Source of the DNA: an uncultured Oscillospiraceae bacterium
GTDB lineage: Bacteria; Bacillota; Clostridia; Oscillospirales; Oscillospiraceae
Assembly (NCBI GenBank): GCA_947628265.1
Contig: CANQZF010000015.1
Span: forward strand, 1-15,764
Direction: 5' to 3'
DNA length: 15,764 bases
The notes under the pieces are model-generated. The model was not told where the DNA came from. It did no database searches and saw only the letters and a list, made by a program, of their open reading frames with translations. This document shows, one piece after another, positions 6,534 through 13,036 of this stretch; positions within the stretch are counted from its first letter, which is position 1, and every line of letters begins with the position of its first letter. The translations under genes were made by a program, and so were the position numbers.

Positions 6534-6746
6534 ATGGCACTTTCTAACCTCTATTCCTGGTCCGAGGACGTCACGCCCTGCGCCTGTGGAGCCGCTTGCG
6601 GAGCAGCGGACAAGCCCGCCGAGACGCCCGCCGCCTGTGGCGCTGCCGGCAAGCCCGCCGAGGCCCCCGCCGCTTGCGGAGCCGCCGGCAAGCCGGAGGA
6701 GAATCCCGCCGCCTGTGGGACTGCCTGCGGAGCCGGGGACAAATGA
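6534..6746 (+). CDS. ACGX-repeat peptide, probable radical SAM substrate (RiPP precursor)
   Basis: This 70-residue protein has a short leader-like start (residues 1-15, MALSNLYSWSEDVTP) and then a Cys/Ala/Gly/Pro repeat region. There are six ACGX motifs, at residues 17-20, 21-24, 34-37, 47-50, 60-63 and 64-67 (five ACGA, one ACGT), plus C16, seven cysteines in all. Residues 21-59 are three 13-residue units of the type ACGAAGKPAEAPA. AAGGAGG lies 8 bases before the ATG. From memory, this matches the ACGX-repeat peptide family defined by its pairing with a dedicated radical SAM/SPASM enzyme, which is indeed the next gene 67 bases downstream. The expected chemistry is modification at the Cys or Ala of the repeats, and the product is unknown. 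The proline-rich and arginine-rich frames over it are shadows. Confidence 0.88.
   Translation: MALSNLYSWSEDVTPCACGAACGAADKPAETPAACGAAGKPAEAPAACGAAGKPEENPAACGTACGAGDK
6594..6710 (+). repeat. Three in-frame 39-bp tandem units in the ACGX gene
   Basis: Units at 6594-6632, 6633-6671 and 6672-6710 each encode 13 residues (ACGAADKPAETPA, ACGAAGKPAEAPA, ACGAAGKPEENPA), followed by a partial unit. Nucleotide identity is high but not complete, which suggests growth by unit duplication. Repeat number is likely to differ between strains. Confidence 0.85.
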
Positions 6747-6752
6747 AAAACA

Positions 6753-6765
6753 CCCCCTACGGGGG
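6753..6765 (+). promoter_or_regulatory. Small GC hairpin between peptide and radical SAM genes
   Basis: CCCCC-TAC-GGGGG starts 6 bases after the peptide stop codon and is not followed by a T-run. It could act as an RNA stability or partial-termination element that makes more peptide than enzyme, as is usual for RiPP precursors. Five pairs only, so this is weak. Confidence 0.35.
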
Positions 6766-6813
6766 CCAGGTCATTCATCGTTTATCGATTTACCATAGAT
6801 TTGGGGGACGCTT

Positions 6814-7845
6814 ATGCAATACTTCTCATTCCAATGGCACTTAACAGACGAGTGCGACCAGCGGTGCAAGCACTGCTACATCTTCTCCGGGGATAAGTGC
6901 CATGAGCTTAAAAGCATGACCTGGGCGCAGATGGAGGACACCTTTTATAACTGCCTGGACTTCTGCGAGGTGTACGGGCGACTGCCCTATTTCTACCTCA
7001 CCGGCGGCGACCCCATCCTGCACCCGGATTTCTGGCGGCTGCTGGCGCTCATGAAGGAACACCATGTCCCGTTTACCATTATGGGCAACCCGTTCCACTT
7101 AAACGACCAGGTGTGCCGGGAGATGAAATACTATGGCTGTGAGAAGTACCAGCTTTCCCTTGACGGACTCCGGGAGACCCACGACTGGTTCCGCAAGCCC
7201 GGCTCCTTTGACTGCACCATAGAAAAAATCGGCTGTATCAACCGCTCCGGGATGCGAAGCGTCATTATGACCACGGTATCCAAAACAAACCGCATGGAGG
7301 TGCCGGGGATCATCGACGCGGTAGTGGCTGCGGGAGCAAATGTATTTGCCTTTTCCCGTTATGTCCCCAGCGGCGGCAATCTGGACGCTTCCATGACGCC
7401 GCAGGAGTACCGGGAGCTATTGGCAATTTGCGATAAAAAATTCAAGGAATATGAGGCGGAGGGCTGCCAGACCTATTTCAACAAAAAAGACCATCTCTGG
7501 ACGCTCTACGAGTATGAGACGGGAGCCTTCAAAATCCATGCAGATGCCAAAGAGGGCATGATCTACGGCGGGTGCAACTGCGGCAACTGTCATATCACCA
7601 TCCTGCCCACCGGCGACGTGTACGCCTGCCGCCGTGTTGCGGACAGCAAGGTAGGCAACGTGTTTACTGACCGGATGGCCGACGTGTGGGTGTGCGAAAT
7701 GGAGCGGTACCGGGAGTATACAAATTTCGTCAAGTGCGCCAAGTGTGAGCTTCTCCCCTATTGCCGGGGCTGTCCCGCCGTGGCAAAGGGGACAAACGGC
7801 GGCTTCTATGAGGCCGACCCGCAGTGCTGGAAAGAGGTGGGCTGA
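6814..7845 (+). CDS. Radical SAM/SPASM maturase of the ACGX system
   Basis: The 343-residue enzyme has a radical SAM core with the [4Fe-4S] CxxxCxxC motif at C14, C18 and C21 (ECDQRCKHCY) and the SAM-binding GGDP motif at residues 64-67. The C-terminal third is a SPASM domain for auxiliary clusters: C254, C256, C259, C272 (CNCGNCHITILPTGDVYACRR), then C308, C311, C317, C320 and C338 (CAKCELLPYCRGC). SPASM enzymes such as AlbA, SkfB and PqqE modify ribosomal peptides, often through thioether or carbon crosslinks. The gene lies 67 bases after the Cys-rich repeat peptide, the only evident substrate. ATG at 6814 has GGGGGA 7 bases upstream. By gene order and SPASM pattern I place it in the ACGX-system family; the crosslink type is unknown. 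Confidence 0.9.
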   Translation: MQYFSFQWHLTDECDQRCKHCYIFSGDKCHELKSMTWAQMEDTFYNCLDFCEVYGRLPYFYLTGGDPILHPDFWRLLALMKEHHVPFTIMGNPFHLNDQVCREMKYYGCEKYQLSLDGLRETHDWFRKPGSFDCTIEKIGCINRSGMRSVIMTTVSKTNRMEVPGIIDAVVAAGANVFAFSRYVPSGGNLDASMTPQEYRELLAICDKKFKEYEAEGCQTYFNKKDHLWTLYEYETGAFKIHADAKEGMIYGGCNCGNCHITILPTGDVYACRRVADSKVGNVFTDRMADVWVCEMERYREYTNFVKCAKCELLPYCRGCPAVAKGTNGGFYEADPQCWKEVG

Positions 7846-7999
7846 TGGAGCCTTTAGAGCTTATGAAGTACCCAGCATCATTGATGATCCCACCATGAAA
7901 AGCGGATTCTATGGCGCACCCGCTGTCTGCGTGGTTTTCGCCATGAAAAATTTCCTTTTGAGGCCGAGAAAAGAGCGGCGTGGCAAAATCATTGAATGA
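7845..7999 (+). pseudogene. Relic of a nitroreductase-family gene with internal deletions
   Basis: The radical SAM stop overlaps an ATG (TGATG at 7843-7847), which reads MEPLELMK, an N-terminus of nitroreductase type. It then goes out of frame. One frame over (7847-7999) reads EVPSIIDDPTMKSGFYGAPAVCVVFAMKNFL and then RPRKERRGKIIE and stop. FYGAPAVxVVFA is the segment found about a third of the way into flavin nitroreductases, and PRKxRxGKII resembles their extreme C-terminus. About 50 residues of a roughly 170-190 residue protein are left, in at least two frames. I infer a gene once translationally coupled to the maturase and since reduced by at least two deletions. An ordinary spacer containing chance similarity is the alternative. 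Confidence 0.5.
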
Positions 8000-8009
8000 G
8001 GTGTTTCGA

Positions 8010-8654
8010 ATGGACGCGCAAACTTGCTTGAAAAAATTAGAATACGTCGGCGTGCTGGCTTTCGCAACGGTGGACAAATATGGCGCGCCGCAGATACGCA
8101 ATATCTCCGCCATCCACTACGAGCCGGACAGGATGATTTTCTTCACCGCGAAAGGAAAGGCCTTCTGTGAGGAGCTTCTGCGTGACGGGCGTGTGCAGGT
8201 ATTGGGTTACACCAAATATAAAGAAATGATCCGCCTGTCCGCAAGGGCGATTCCCGTCCCGGAGGACGAGCAGGAGAAGTGGATCGACAAGATTTTTGCG
8301 GAACAGCCCTATCTCTCGAATGTCTATCCCGGCGACACCCGAAAGCTGGCGGGGATCGTCTTTGAAATCAGGGACGCGGAAATCGAGTATTTCAATCTGG
8401 GCGTCAACCCAATTTTCCGGGAGAGCTATACCATTGGCGCGGGAAACCTCACACAAAAAGGATATGTCATTCTTGATACATGTATCGGTTGCGGAAAGTG
8501 TTTAAAAAACTGTCCTCAGCGGTGCATTGAGCCGGGGACGCCCTACCGTATTCAGCAGAATCACTGCTTACACTGTGGGAATTGCGCTGCGGTCTGCCCG
8601 GTTGGGGCCGTTGTGAGGCGCGGGGGTTGCGAAACGGGATTAACGGGGATATAA
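8010..8654 (+). CDS. PNPOx-like flavin protein fused to a 2[4Fe-4S] ferredoxin domain
   Basis: The 214-residue protein has two parts. Residues 1-140 are a pyridoxamine 5'-phosphate oxidase-like split barrel (VGVLAFATVDKYGAPQIRNISAIHYEPDRMIFFTAKGK), a fold that binds FMN, F420 or haem. Residues about 150-205 are a bacterial ferredoxin with two CxxCxxCxxxCP motifs: C158, C161, C164, C168 and C186, C189, C192, C196. Such a protein can pass electrons from a reduced flavin to iron-sulfur clusters, so it is a good candidate reductant for the SPASM maturase upstream. ATG at 8010 is preferred to the GTG at 7980: it has GAGGTG 6 bases upstream and gives the normal split-barrel N-terminus. The stop codon lies inside the -10 box of the next operon. 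Confidence 0.88.
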   Translation: MDAQTCLKKLEYVGVLAFATVDKYGAPQIRNISAIHYEPDRMIFFTAKGKAFCEELLRDGRVQVLGYTKYKEMIRLSARAIPVPEDEQEKWIDKIFAEQPYLSNVYPGDTRKLAGIVFEIRDAEIEYFNLGVNPIFRESYTIGAGNLTQKGYVILDTCIGCGKCLKNCPQRCIEPGTPYRIQQNHCLHCGNCAAVCPVGAVVRRGGCETGLTGI

Positions 8655-8655
8655 T
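8627..8655 (+). promoter_or_regulatory. Promoter of the SPL/macrodomain/sirtuin operon
   Basis: TTGCGA (8627-8632), a 17-bp spacer and a perfect TATAAT (8650-8655) overlap the end of the PNPOx-ferredoxin gene. The start codon of the SPL gene is 35 bases downstream. This gives the ADP-ribosylation operon its own promoter, although read-through from the ACGX operon is possible as no terminator is seen. Confidence 0.65.
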
Positions 8656-8689
8656 AGGACGCAAATAACGCTTCCGGAGGGATCAAGCT

Positions 8690-9616
8690 ATGGCGCAGAT
8701 GGAAATGGGCGGCGTTCTGATTGCCGACGTGGAGACGAAAAATATCATGACGAAGTCGAGCCTACCGGTGGGCGGGTACTCGGTCAATCCCTATGTGGGG
8801 TGTACCCATGGGTGCAAATACTGCTACGCCTCCTTTATGAAGCGCTTTACCGGGCACACCGAGGACTGGGGGACCTTCCTCGACGTGAAGCACTGGCCGG
8901 AGATCAAAAATCCCGGAAAATACGCGGGTCAGCGGGTGGTGATCGGCTCGGTGACCGACGGGTATAACCCCCAGGAGGAAATTTTCGGCGCTACCCGCAA
9001 GCTCCTTGAACAGCTTCGCGGCAGCGGAGCGGACATTCTCATCTGCACGAAATCCGACCTGGTCCTGCGGGATCTGGACCTTCTGAAGGAGCTGGGACAG
9101 GTGACGGTGTCCTGGTCCATCAACACGCTGGATGAAAACTTCAAGGACGACATGGACAACGCCGTCAGTATCGAGCGGCGTCTGGCGGCCATGAAAACGG
9201 TCTACGACGCCGGCATCCGCACCGTCTGCTTTGTGTCCCCGGTCTTTCCGGGGATCACGGACTTTGAGGCGATTTTTGAGCGGGTCAGAAATCAGTGCGA
9301 CCTCTTCTGGCTGGAAAATCTGAATTTGCGGGGCGGGTTTAAAAAGACCATTATGGACTATATCGCGGAAAAGCACCCCACGCTTTTGCCGCTCTATCAG
9401 GCAATCTATGACCGGCATGACCGGAGCTTCTTTGAGGCGCTGGAAAAGCGGGCGGAGGAGCTGGCGAAGAAGTATGACTGCCCCTTTGTGGACAACGAGC
9501 TCCCCTACGGCCGTGTTCCCCAGGGGCATCCCGTCATTGTGGACTATTTCTACCACGAGGAAGTCCGGGGCTCCGAAAACACGGGCCGGCGGAACGGGAA
9601 AAAGGCGGCGAAATGA
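8690..9616 (+). CDS. SPL-family radical SAM protein
   Basis: The 308-residue protein has a radical SAM CxxxCxxC at C38, C42 and C45 (GCTHGCKYCYASF). The motif sits after an N-terminal stretch of the kind seen in spore photoproduct lyase-like proteins (NPYVGCTHGCKYCYA). Other barrel segments are VVIGSVTDGYNP, ILICTKSDLVLRD and TVSWSINTLDE. Spore photoproduct lyase reverses a thymine dimer, but this subfamily is functionally uncharacterised. No C-terminal SPASM is present. GGAGGG lies 8 bases before the ATG. The stop overlaps the macrodomain start by 4 bases (ATGA), so the two are coupled. That context suggests a role in ADP-ribose or NAD-linked modification or repair, by inference only. It may also be a repair enzyme unrelated to ADP-ribosylation. 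Confidence 0.85.
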   Translation: MAQMEMGGVLIADVETKNIMTKSSLPVGGYSVNPYVGCTHGCKYCYASFMKRFTGHTEDWGTFLDVKHWPEIKNPGKYAGQRVVIGSVTDGYNPQEEIFGATRKLLEQLRGSGADILICTKSDLVLRDLDLLKELGQVTVSWSINTLDENFKDDMDNAVSIERRLAAMKTVYDAGIRTVCFVSPVFPGITDFEAIFERVRNQCDLFWLENLNLRGGFKKTIMDYIAEKHPTLLPLYQAIYDRHDRSFFEALEKRAEELAKKYDCPFVDNELPYGRVPQGHPVIVDYFYHEEVRGSENTGRRNGKKAAK

Positions 9617-10377
9617 TGACGCAGACGGAACGGCGGAGATTTTTGATTGCGTATCTCCTGCGGGAGGAGCCCCGGTATCGGGGGATGACCATTCCCTCCG
9701 ATGAGGCGGAGCAGAGAAAGCTGCTGCGCTCCTTGATGAACGTCCGCCCGCCTCGCCCCATCGGGGAGGAGTTCCTCACGGTACAGGACGAATATCTGCG
9801 GGAGGAGATTTCCCGAAAGGGCGTCACGGACATGACGGATTTGACGCCTGTGGAGCCGGGGATCTACCTCTGGCAGGGGGACATTACCACCCTTCGGTGC
9901 GGGGCCATCGTCAACGCCGCCAACTCCGGGCTCACCGGGTGCTATCTCCCCTGCCACGGCTGTATCGACAACGCCATCCACACCTGGGCCGGGGTACAGT
10001 TGCGGCTCAAATGCGCCGAGATTATGGCAAAGCAGGGCCATGAGGAGCCCACGGGGCGGGCTAAGCTCACCCCCGCCTACAATTTGCCCTGCGCGTATGT
10101 CCTCCACACCGTGGGCCCCATTGTGGCGGGAGAGGTGACGGCGCGGGACCGGGAGGCGCTGGCCTCCTGCTACCGCTCCTGCCTTGAGCTGGCACGGCAA
10201 AACGGCATTAGGAGCGTGGCCTTTTGCTGTATCTCCACCGGCGAATTCCACTTCCCAAACGGCGAGGCCGCGAAGATCGCCGTGGAAACAGCGCGGCGAT
10301 ACCGGGGCGAAACGGAGGTCCTTTTCAATGTCTTCAAGGATGTCGATCGTGAGATCTACCGGGAATTACTGGGATAA
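9613..10377 (+). CDS. Zinc-dependent macrodomain protein-ADP-ribose hydrolase
   Basis: The 254-residue protein has an N-terminal extension (1-80) and a macrodomain (about 85-254). The ADP-ribose-binding loop is IVNAANSGLTGC (residues 99-110), and GCYLPCHGCIDNAIHTWAG (109-127) is the signature of the zinc-containing class: C110, C114, H115, C117 and H123 are the candidate metal ligands. This class (as in Staphylococcus and Streptococcus) removes mono-ADP-ribose from proteins modified by its partner SirTM. Start ATG at 9613 overlaps the SPL stop; a second ATG follows at once. It ends after the start of the sirtuin gene, so all three are cotranscribed. Assigned function: hydrolysis of ADP-ribosyl-protein in the cytosol. 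The residues match; target protein unknown. Confidence 0.93.
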   Translation: MMTQTERRRFLIAYLLREEPRYRGMTIPSDEAEQRKLLRSLMNVRPPRPIGEEFLTVQDEYLREEISRKGVTDMTDLTPVEPGIYLWQGDITTLRCGAIVNAANSGLTGCYLPCHGCIDNAIHTWAGVQLRLKCAEIMAKQGHEEPTGRAKLTPAYNLPCAYVLHTVGPIVAGEVTARDREALASCYRSCLELARQNGIRSVAFCCISTGEFHFPNGEAAKIAVETARRYRGETEVLFNVFKDVDREIYRELLG

Positions 10378-11194
10378 TATAGATAGGCTCCGCAAGGCCC
10401 TTCGGGTTGCGGAGGTCGTTATAATCGGCGCGGGGGCGGGGCTGTCCACGGCGGCGGGGTTTACCTACTCTGGGGAGCGGTTTGAGCGGTACTTTTCCGA
10501 TTTTGCCGTAAAATACGGCTTTTCCGATATGTACTCCGGCGGCTTTTACCCCTACCCCGCCCCGGAGGAATTCTGGGCGTATTGGAGCCGGTATATTTAT
10601 GTAAACCGATACATGGACCCACCCAAGCCGGTTTATGAAAAGCTCCTGGCGCTGACGCGGGATAAGGACTATTTTGTCATCACCACCAATGTGGACCACT
10701 GCTTCCAGAAGGCGGGTTTTGAGAAGGCGCGGCTATTTTACACCCAGGGCGACTACGGGCTTTTTCAGTGCTCCGAGCCCTGCCGCCAGGAGACCTTCGA
10801 CAACGAGAGCGCCGTCCGGCGGATGCTGGAGCGGCAGGAGGATATGCGGATCCCTTCTGAGCTCCTCCCCCGCTGTCCCCACTGCGGGCGGCCCATGACC
10901 ATGAATTTGCGCTCCGACGACAAATTTGCGGAGGACGCCGGCTGGCACGAGGCGGCGGCGCGGTATGAGGATTTTCTGCGCAAACGCCAAAACGGGCGAA
11001 TTCTCTTCCTGGAGCTGGGCGTGGGCTTCAACACCCCCGGCATCATCAAATACCCCTTCTGGCGCATGACAGCGGAGAACAGTTTGGCCACATACGCCTC
11101 TATAAACGCCGGCGAGGCCGTCTGCCCCGCCGGGATCGCGGACCGCTCCATTCTTCTGGATGGGGATATTGGCCGTGTTTTGGGGGATCTGTGA
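10328..11194 (+). CDS. Class M sirtuin (SirTM), NAD-dependent protein ADP-ribosyltransferase
   Basis: The 288-residue protein has the sirtuin NAD fold: GAGAGLSTAAGFTYSGERF (residues 34-52) and TTNVDHCFQKAGF (119-131). The usual catalytic His is replaced in YTQGDYGLFQ. N121 and Q140 sit 19 residues apart, as do N118 and Q137 of S. pyogenes SirTM, which are needed for ADP-ribosylation. A C4 zinc site is C148, C152, C183 and C186. The frame has no start after the macrodomain stop. ATG at 10328 is preferred because GGAGG lies 9 bases upstream, giving a 50-base overlap with the macrodomain gene; ATG 10340 or GTG 10349 are possible. Known SirTMs modify a lipoylated GcvH-like protein, but no such gene is here. 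The transferase call is strong; the target is unknown. Confidence 0.92.
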   Translation: MSSRMSIVRSTGNYWDNIDRLRKALRVAEVVIIGAGAGLSTAAGFTYSGERFERYFSDFAVKYGFSDMYSGGFYPYPAPEEFWAYWSRYIYVNRYMDPPKPVYEKLLALTRDKDYFVITTNVDHCFQKAGFEKARLFYTQGDYGLFQCSEPCRQETFDNESAVRRMLERQEDMRIPSELLPRCPHCGRPMTMNLRSDDKFAEDAGWHEAAARYEDFLRKRQNGRILFLELGVGFNTPGIIKYPFWRMTAENSLATYASINAGEAVCPAGIADRSILLDGDIGRVLGDL

Positions 11195-11209
11195 GTCTTT
11201 CCGTTTCCC

Positions 11210-11659
11210 CTACACGCTCTCGCGTCTTGTCTCATTGAGGATTTCGGCGACTTTTCGGGCTGTTTCCAGGGACTGCTTCAGGTCCTTTTCGTCGATCTCG
11301 GCACGGATACGCTCATAGGCGGTCTTCATTCTCCGGCTCTCGTCGTCCATGAGCTCCACCGCCTTGCTGGTGAGCTTGACGTAAGTCTGTCCGGCGGCGT
11401 TGTCCGTCTTCCAGGCCACAAGCCCCTTATCCTGCAGCCGCTCAACGGTTTTTGAGAGGGTCGGTATGGGGATGTCCAGCGCCGCAGCAAGGTCAGCAAG
11501 GTACGTTCTCCCCGGTCTGCCCCTCTCCCCGGCGCGGCTCTGGATGGCGCGAAGCAGGAGGTAGTCGGCGCGCTTCAGGGTGTTGAAGACCCGGTCACTG
11601 TTGAAATAATCCAGGAAGAAATCCTCCCCGGTCACTTTTTCGTTCCTGTTCTGGTCCAT
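11210..11659 (-). CDS. MarR-family transcriptional regulator (downstream of citrate synthase)
   Basis: The 149-residue protein has a MarR-like winged helix at about residues 40-110 (GRTYLADLAAALDIPIPTLSKTVERLQDKGLV, followed by the wing WKTDNAAGQTYVKLTSKAVELM), flanked by helices that would dimerise. It lacks the usual DxR wing motif, so it is a divergent member. AGGAGCG lies 8 bases before the ATG. It begins 12 bases after the citrate synthase stop, so the two are one operon. It is convergent with the sirtuin gene with only 15 bases between stop codons and no hairpin there. It may sense a carboxylate or CoA intermediate and regulate carbon flow, but no operator is identifiable. Regulator type fairly sure, target unknown. 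Confidence 0.82.
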   Translation of the reverse strand: MDQNRNEKVTGEDFFLDYFNSDRVFNTLKRADYLLLRAIQSRAGERGRPGRTYLADLAAALDIPIPTLSKTVERLQDKGLVAWKTDNAAGQTYVKLTSKAVELMDDESRRMKTAYERIRAEIDEKDLKQSLETARKVAEILNETRRESV

Positions 11660-11671
11660 TGTCCGCTCCTT

Positions 11672-13021
11672 TCATCGGTCCTCTATGGGTGTGTACGCCC
11701 GCCTCCGGCAGAGGCTCTTGTAGGCGGGACGTATGATCTTGTTGGCGCTGACCAGCTCCTCCAATCGGTGGGCGCTCCACCCGGCGATCCGGGCCACGGC
11801 GAAGATAGGCGTATAGAGCTCCACGGGGATGTTCAGCATATCGTAGACAAAGCCGCTGTAAAAATCCACGTTGGGGCTGACGCCCTTGTAGATACGGCGC
11901 TTTTTGGCGATGAGGCGGGGCGCCAGCTTCTCAATGGCGTTGTAGAGCGCAAGGTCCCGCTCTCTCCCCTTCTCCCGGGCCAGCCTCTCCACAAAGCCCT
12001 TGAACACCACCTCCCGGGGGTCGGACAGAGAGTAGACCGCGTGGCCCATGCCATAGATGAGCCCTTTTTTGTCAAACGCCTCACCGTCCAGAAGCTTCGT
12101 GAGGTACGCGGAGACCTCCTCCTCATCCGCCCAGTCACGGACGTTTGCCTTGATGTCCTCCATCATCCGCATCACCATGATATTGGCTCCCCCGTGGCGC
12201 GCCCCCTTCAGGGAACACAGCGCCGCCGCCATAGCCGCGTAGGTGTCGGAGCCCGAGGAGGTGACGACACGGGTGGTAAAGGTGGAGTTGTTGCCGCCCC
12301 CGTGCTCGGCGTGGAGCAGGAGCGCCACGTCTAAGACCCTCGCCTCCAATTCCGAATAGGCCATGTCCGGGCGCAGGAGCCGCAGGAAGTTTTCGGCGGT
12401 GGACAGCTCCGGGTCAGGCCGGTGGATATACATACTCCCGTCCAGCTCATAGTGATTGTAGGCGTGGTGGGCGTACACCGCCAGCATGGGAAGGACGCTG
12501 ATGAGCTGGACGCACTGCCTCAAGACGTTGGGTAGGCTCAGGTCCCCCGAAAGCGGGTCATAGGAGGCCAGGGTCAGGACGCTCTTCGTCATGGAGTTCA
12601 TGATGTCCGCGCTGGGGGCTTTCATGATGACGTCCCGGGTAAAGTTTGTGGGCATCACCCGCTTTTCCGCCAGAACGCCGATAAACTCCCGCAGCCGCGC
12701 GTCAGTGGGCAGCTCCCCAAAGAGCAGAAGATACGCCGCCTCCTCAAAGGCGAACCGGGAGCTTCCCCGGATGAGGTCCCGCACATCGTACCCGCGGTAT
12801 AGTAGCTCCCCGTCGCAGGGGGTCTTGACGCCGTCCACGAATTTGAAGGCCGTCACCTCGGATATGTTGGTGAGGCCCGTGAGTACGCCCTTTCCGTTCT
12901 CGTCCCGCAAGCCCGTCTTGACGCCAAATTCCGCGTACAGCTCCCGGCTGATGATGTCGTTTTCCGCGCAGAGGGCCGCCTGATTCTCAAAATATCTGTC
13001 GCTGTCATAATTTCTATCCAT
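11672..13021 (-). CDS. Citrate synthase (type II-like, large clostridial form)
   Basis: The 449-residue enzyme condenses oxaloacetate and acetyl-CoA to citrate. The catalytic residues are present: H240 in HAEHGGGN (pig H274), H327 in GMGHAVYSLSDPR (pig H320), and D386 in NVDFYSGFVY (pig D375). An N-terminal extension of about 50 residues precedes the canonical fold, as in many Clostridia. A 2-methylcitrate synthase cannot be excluded from sequence. ATG at 13019-13021 has AGGAGAGG 5 bases upstream. It heads an operon with the MarR gene 12 bases downstream. Upstream lie 16 bases and then a MITE-like element, so the transcript probably starts at 13290-13317 and has a leader of more than 240 bases. 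Confidence 0.92.
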   Translation of the reverse strand: MDRNYDSDRYFENQAALCAENDIISRELYAEFGVKTGLRDENGKGVLTGLTNISEVTAFKFVDGVKTPCDGELLYRGYDVRDLIRGSSRFAFEEAAYLLLFGELPTDARLREFIGVLAEKRVMPTNFTRDVIMKAPSADIMNSMTKSVLTLASYDPLSGDLSLPNVLRQCVQLISVLPMLAVYAHHAYNHYELDGSMYIHRPDPELSTAENFLRLLRPDMAYSELEARVLDVALLLHAEHGGGNNSTFTTRVVTSSGSDTYAAMAAALCSLKGARHGGANIMVMRMMEDIKANVRDWADEEEVSAYLTKLLDGEAFDKKGLIYGMGHAVYSLSDPREVVFKGFVERLAREKGRERDLALYNAIEKLAPRLIAKKRRIYKGVSPNVDFYSGFVYDMLNIPVELYTPIFAVARIAGWSAHRLEELVSANKIIRPAYKSLCRRRAYTPIEDR

Positions 13022-13036
13022 TTTTCCTCTCCTTTT

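Noticed and set aside
6425..6710. Direct repeats as a small CRISPR array
   Set aside because: Only two 16-bp repeats with a 3-bp gap, then coding repeats in frame; no spacer structure and no cas genes.
6433..6798. Proline/arginine-rich frame covering the ACGX gene
   Set aside because: It starts within the tandem repeat and is the shifted reading of the 39-bp units; no ribosome binding site.
7745..7999. An intact 84-residue gene overlapping the end of the maturase
   Set aside because: Its first half is shadow of the SPASM domain. Only the part after 7847 has meaning, as a nitroreductase remnant.
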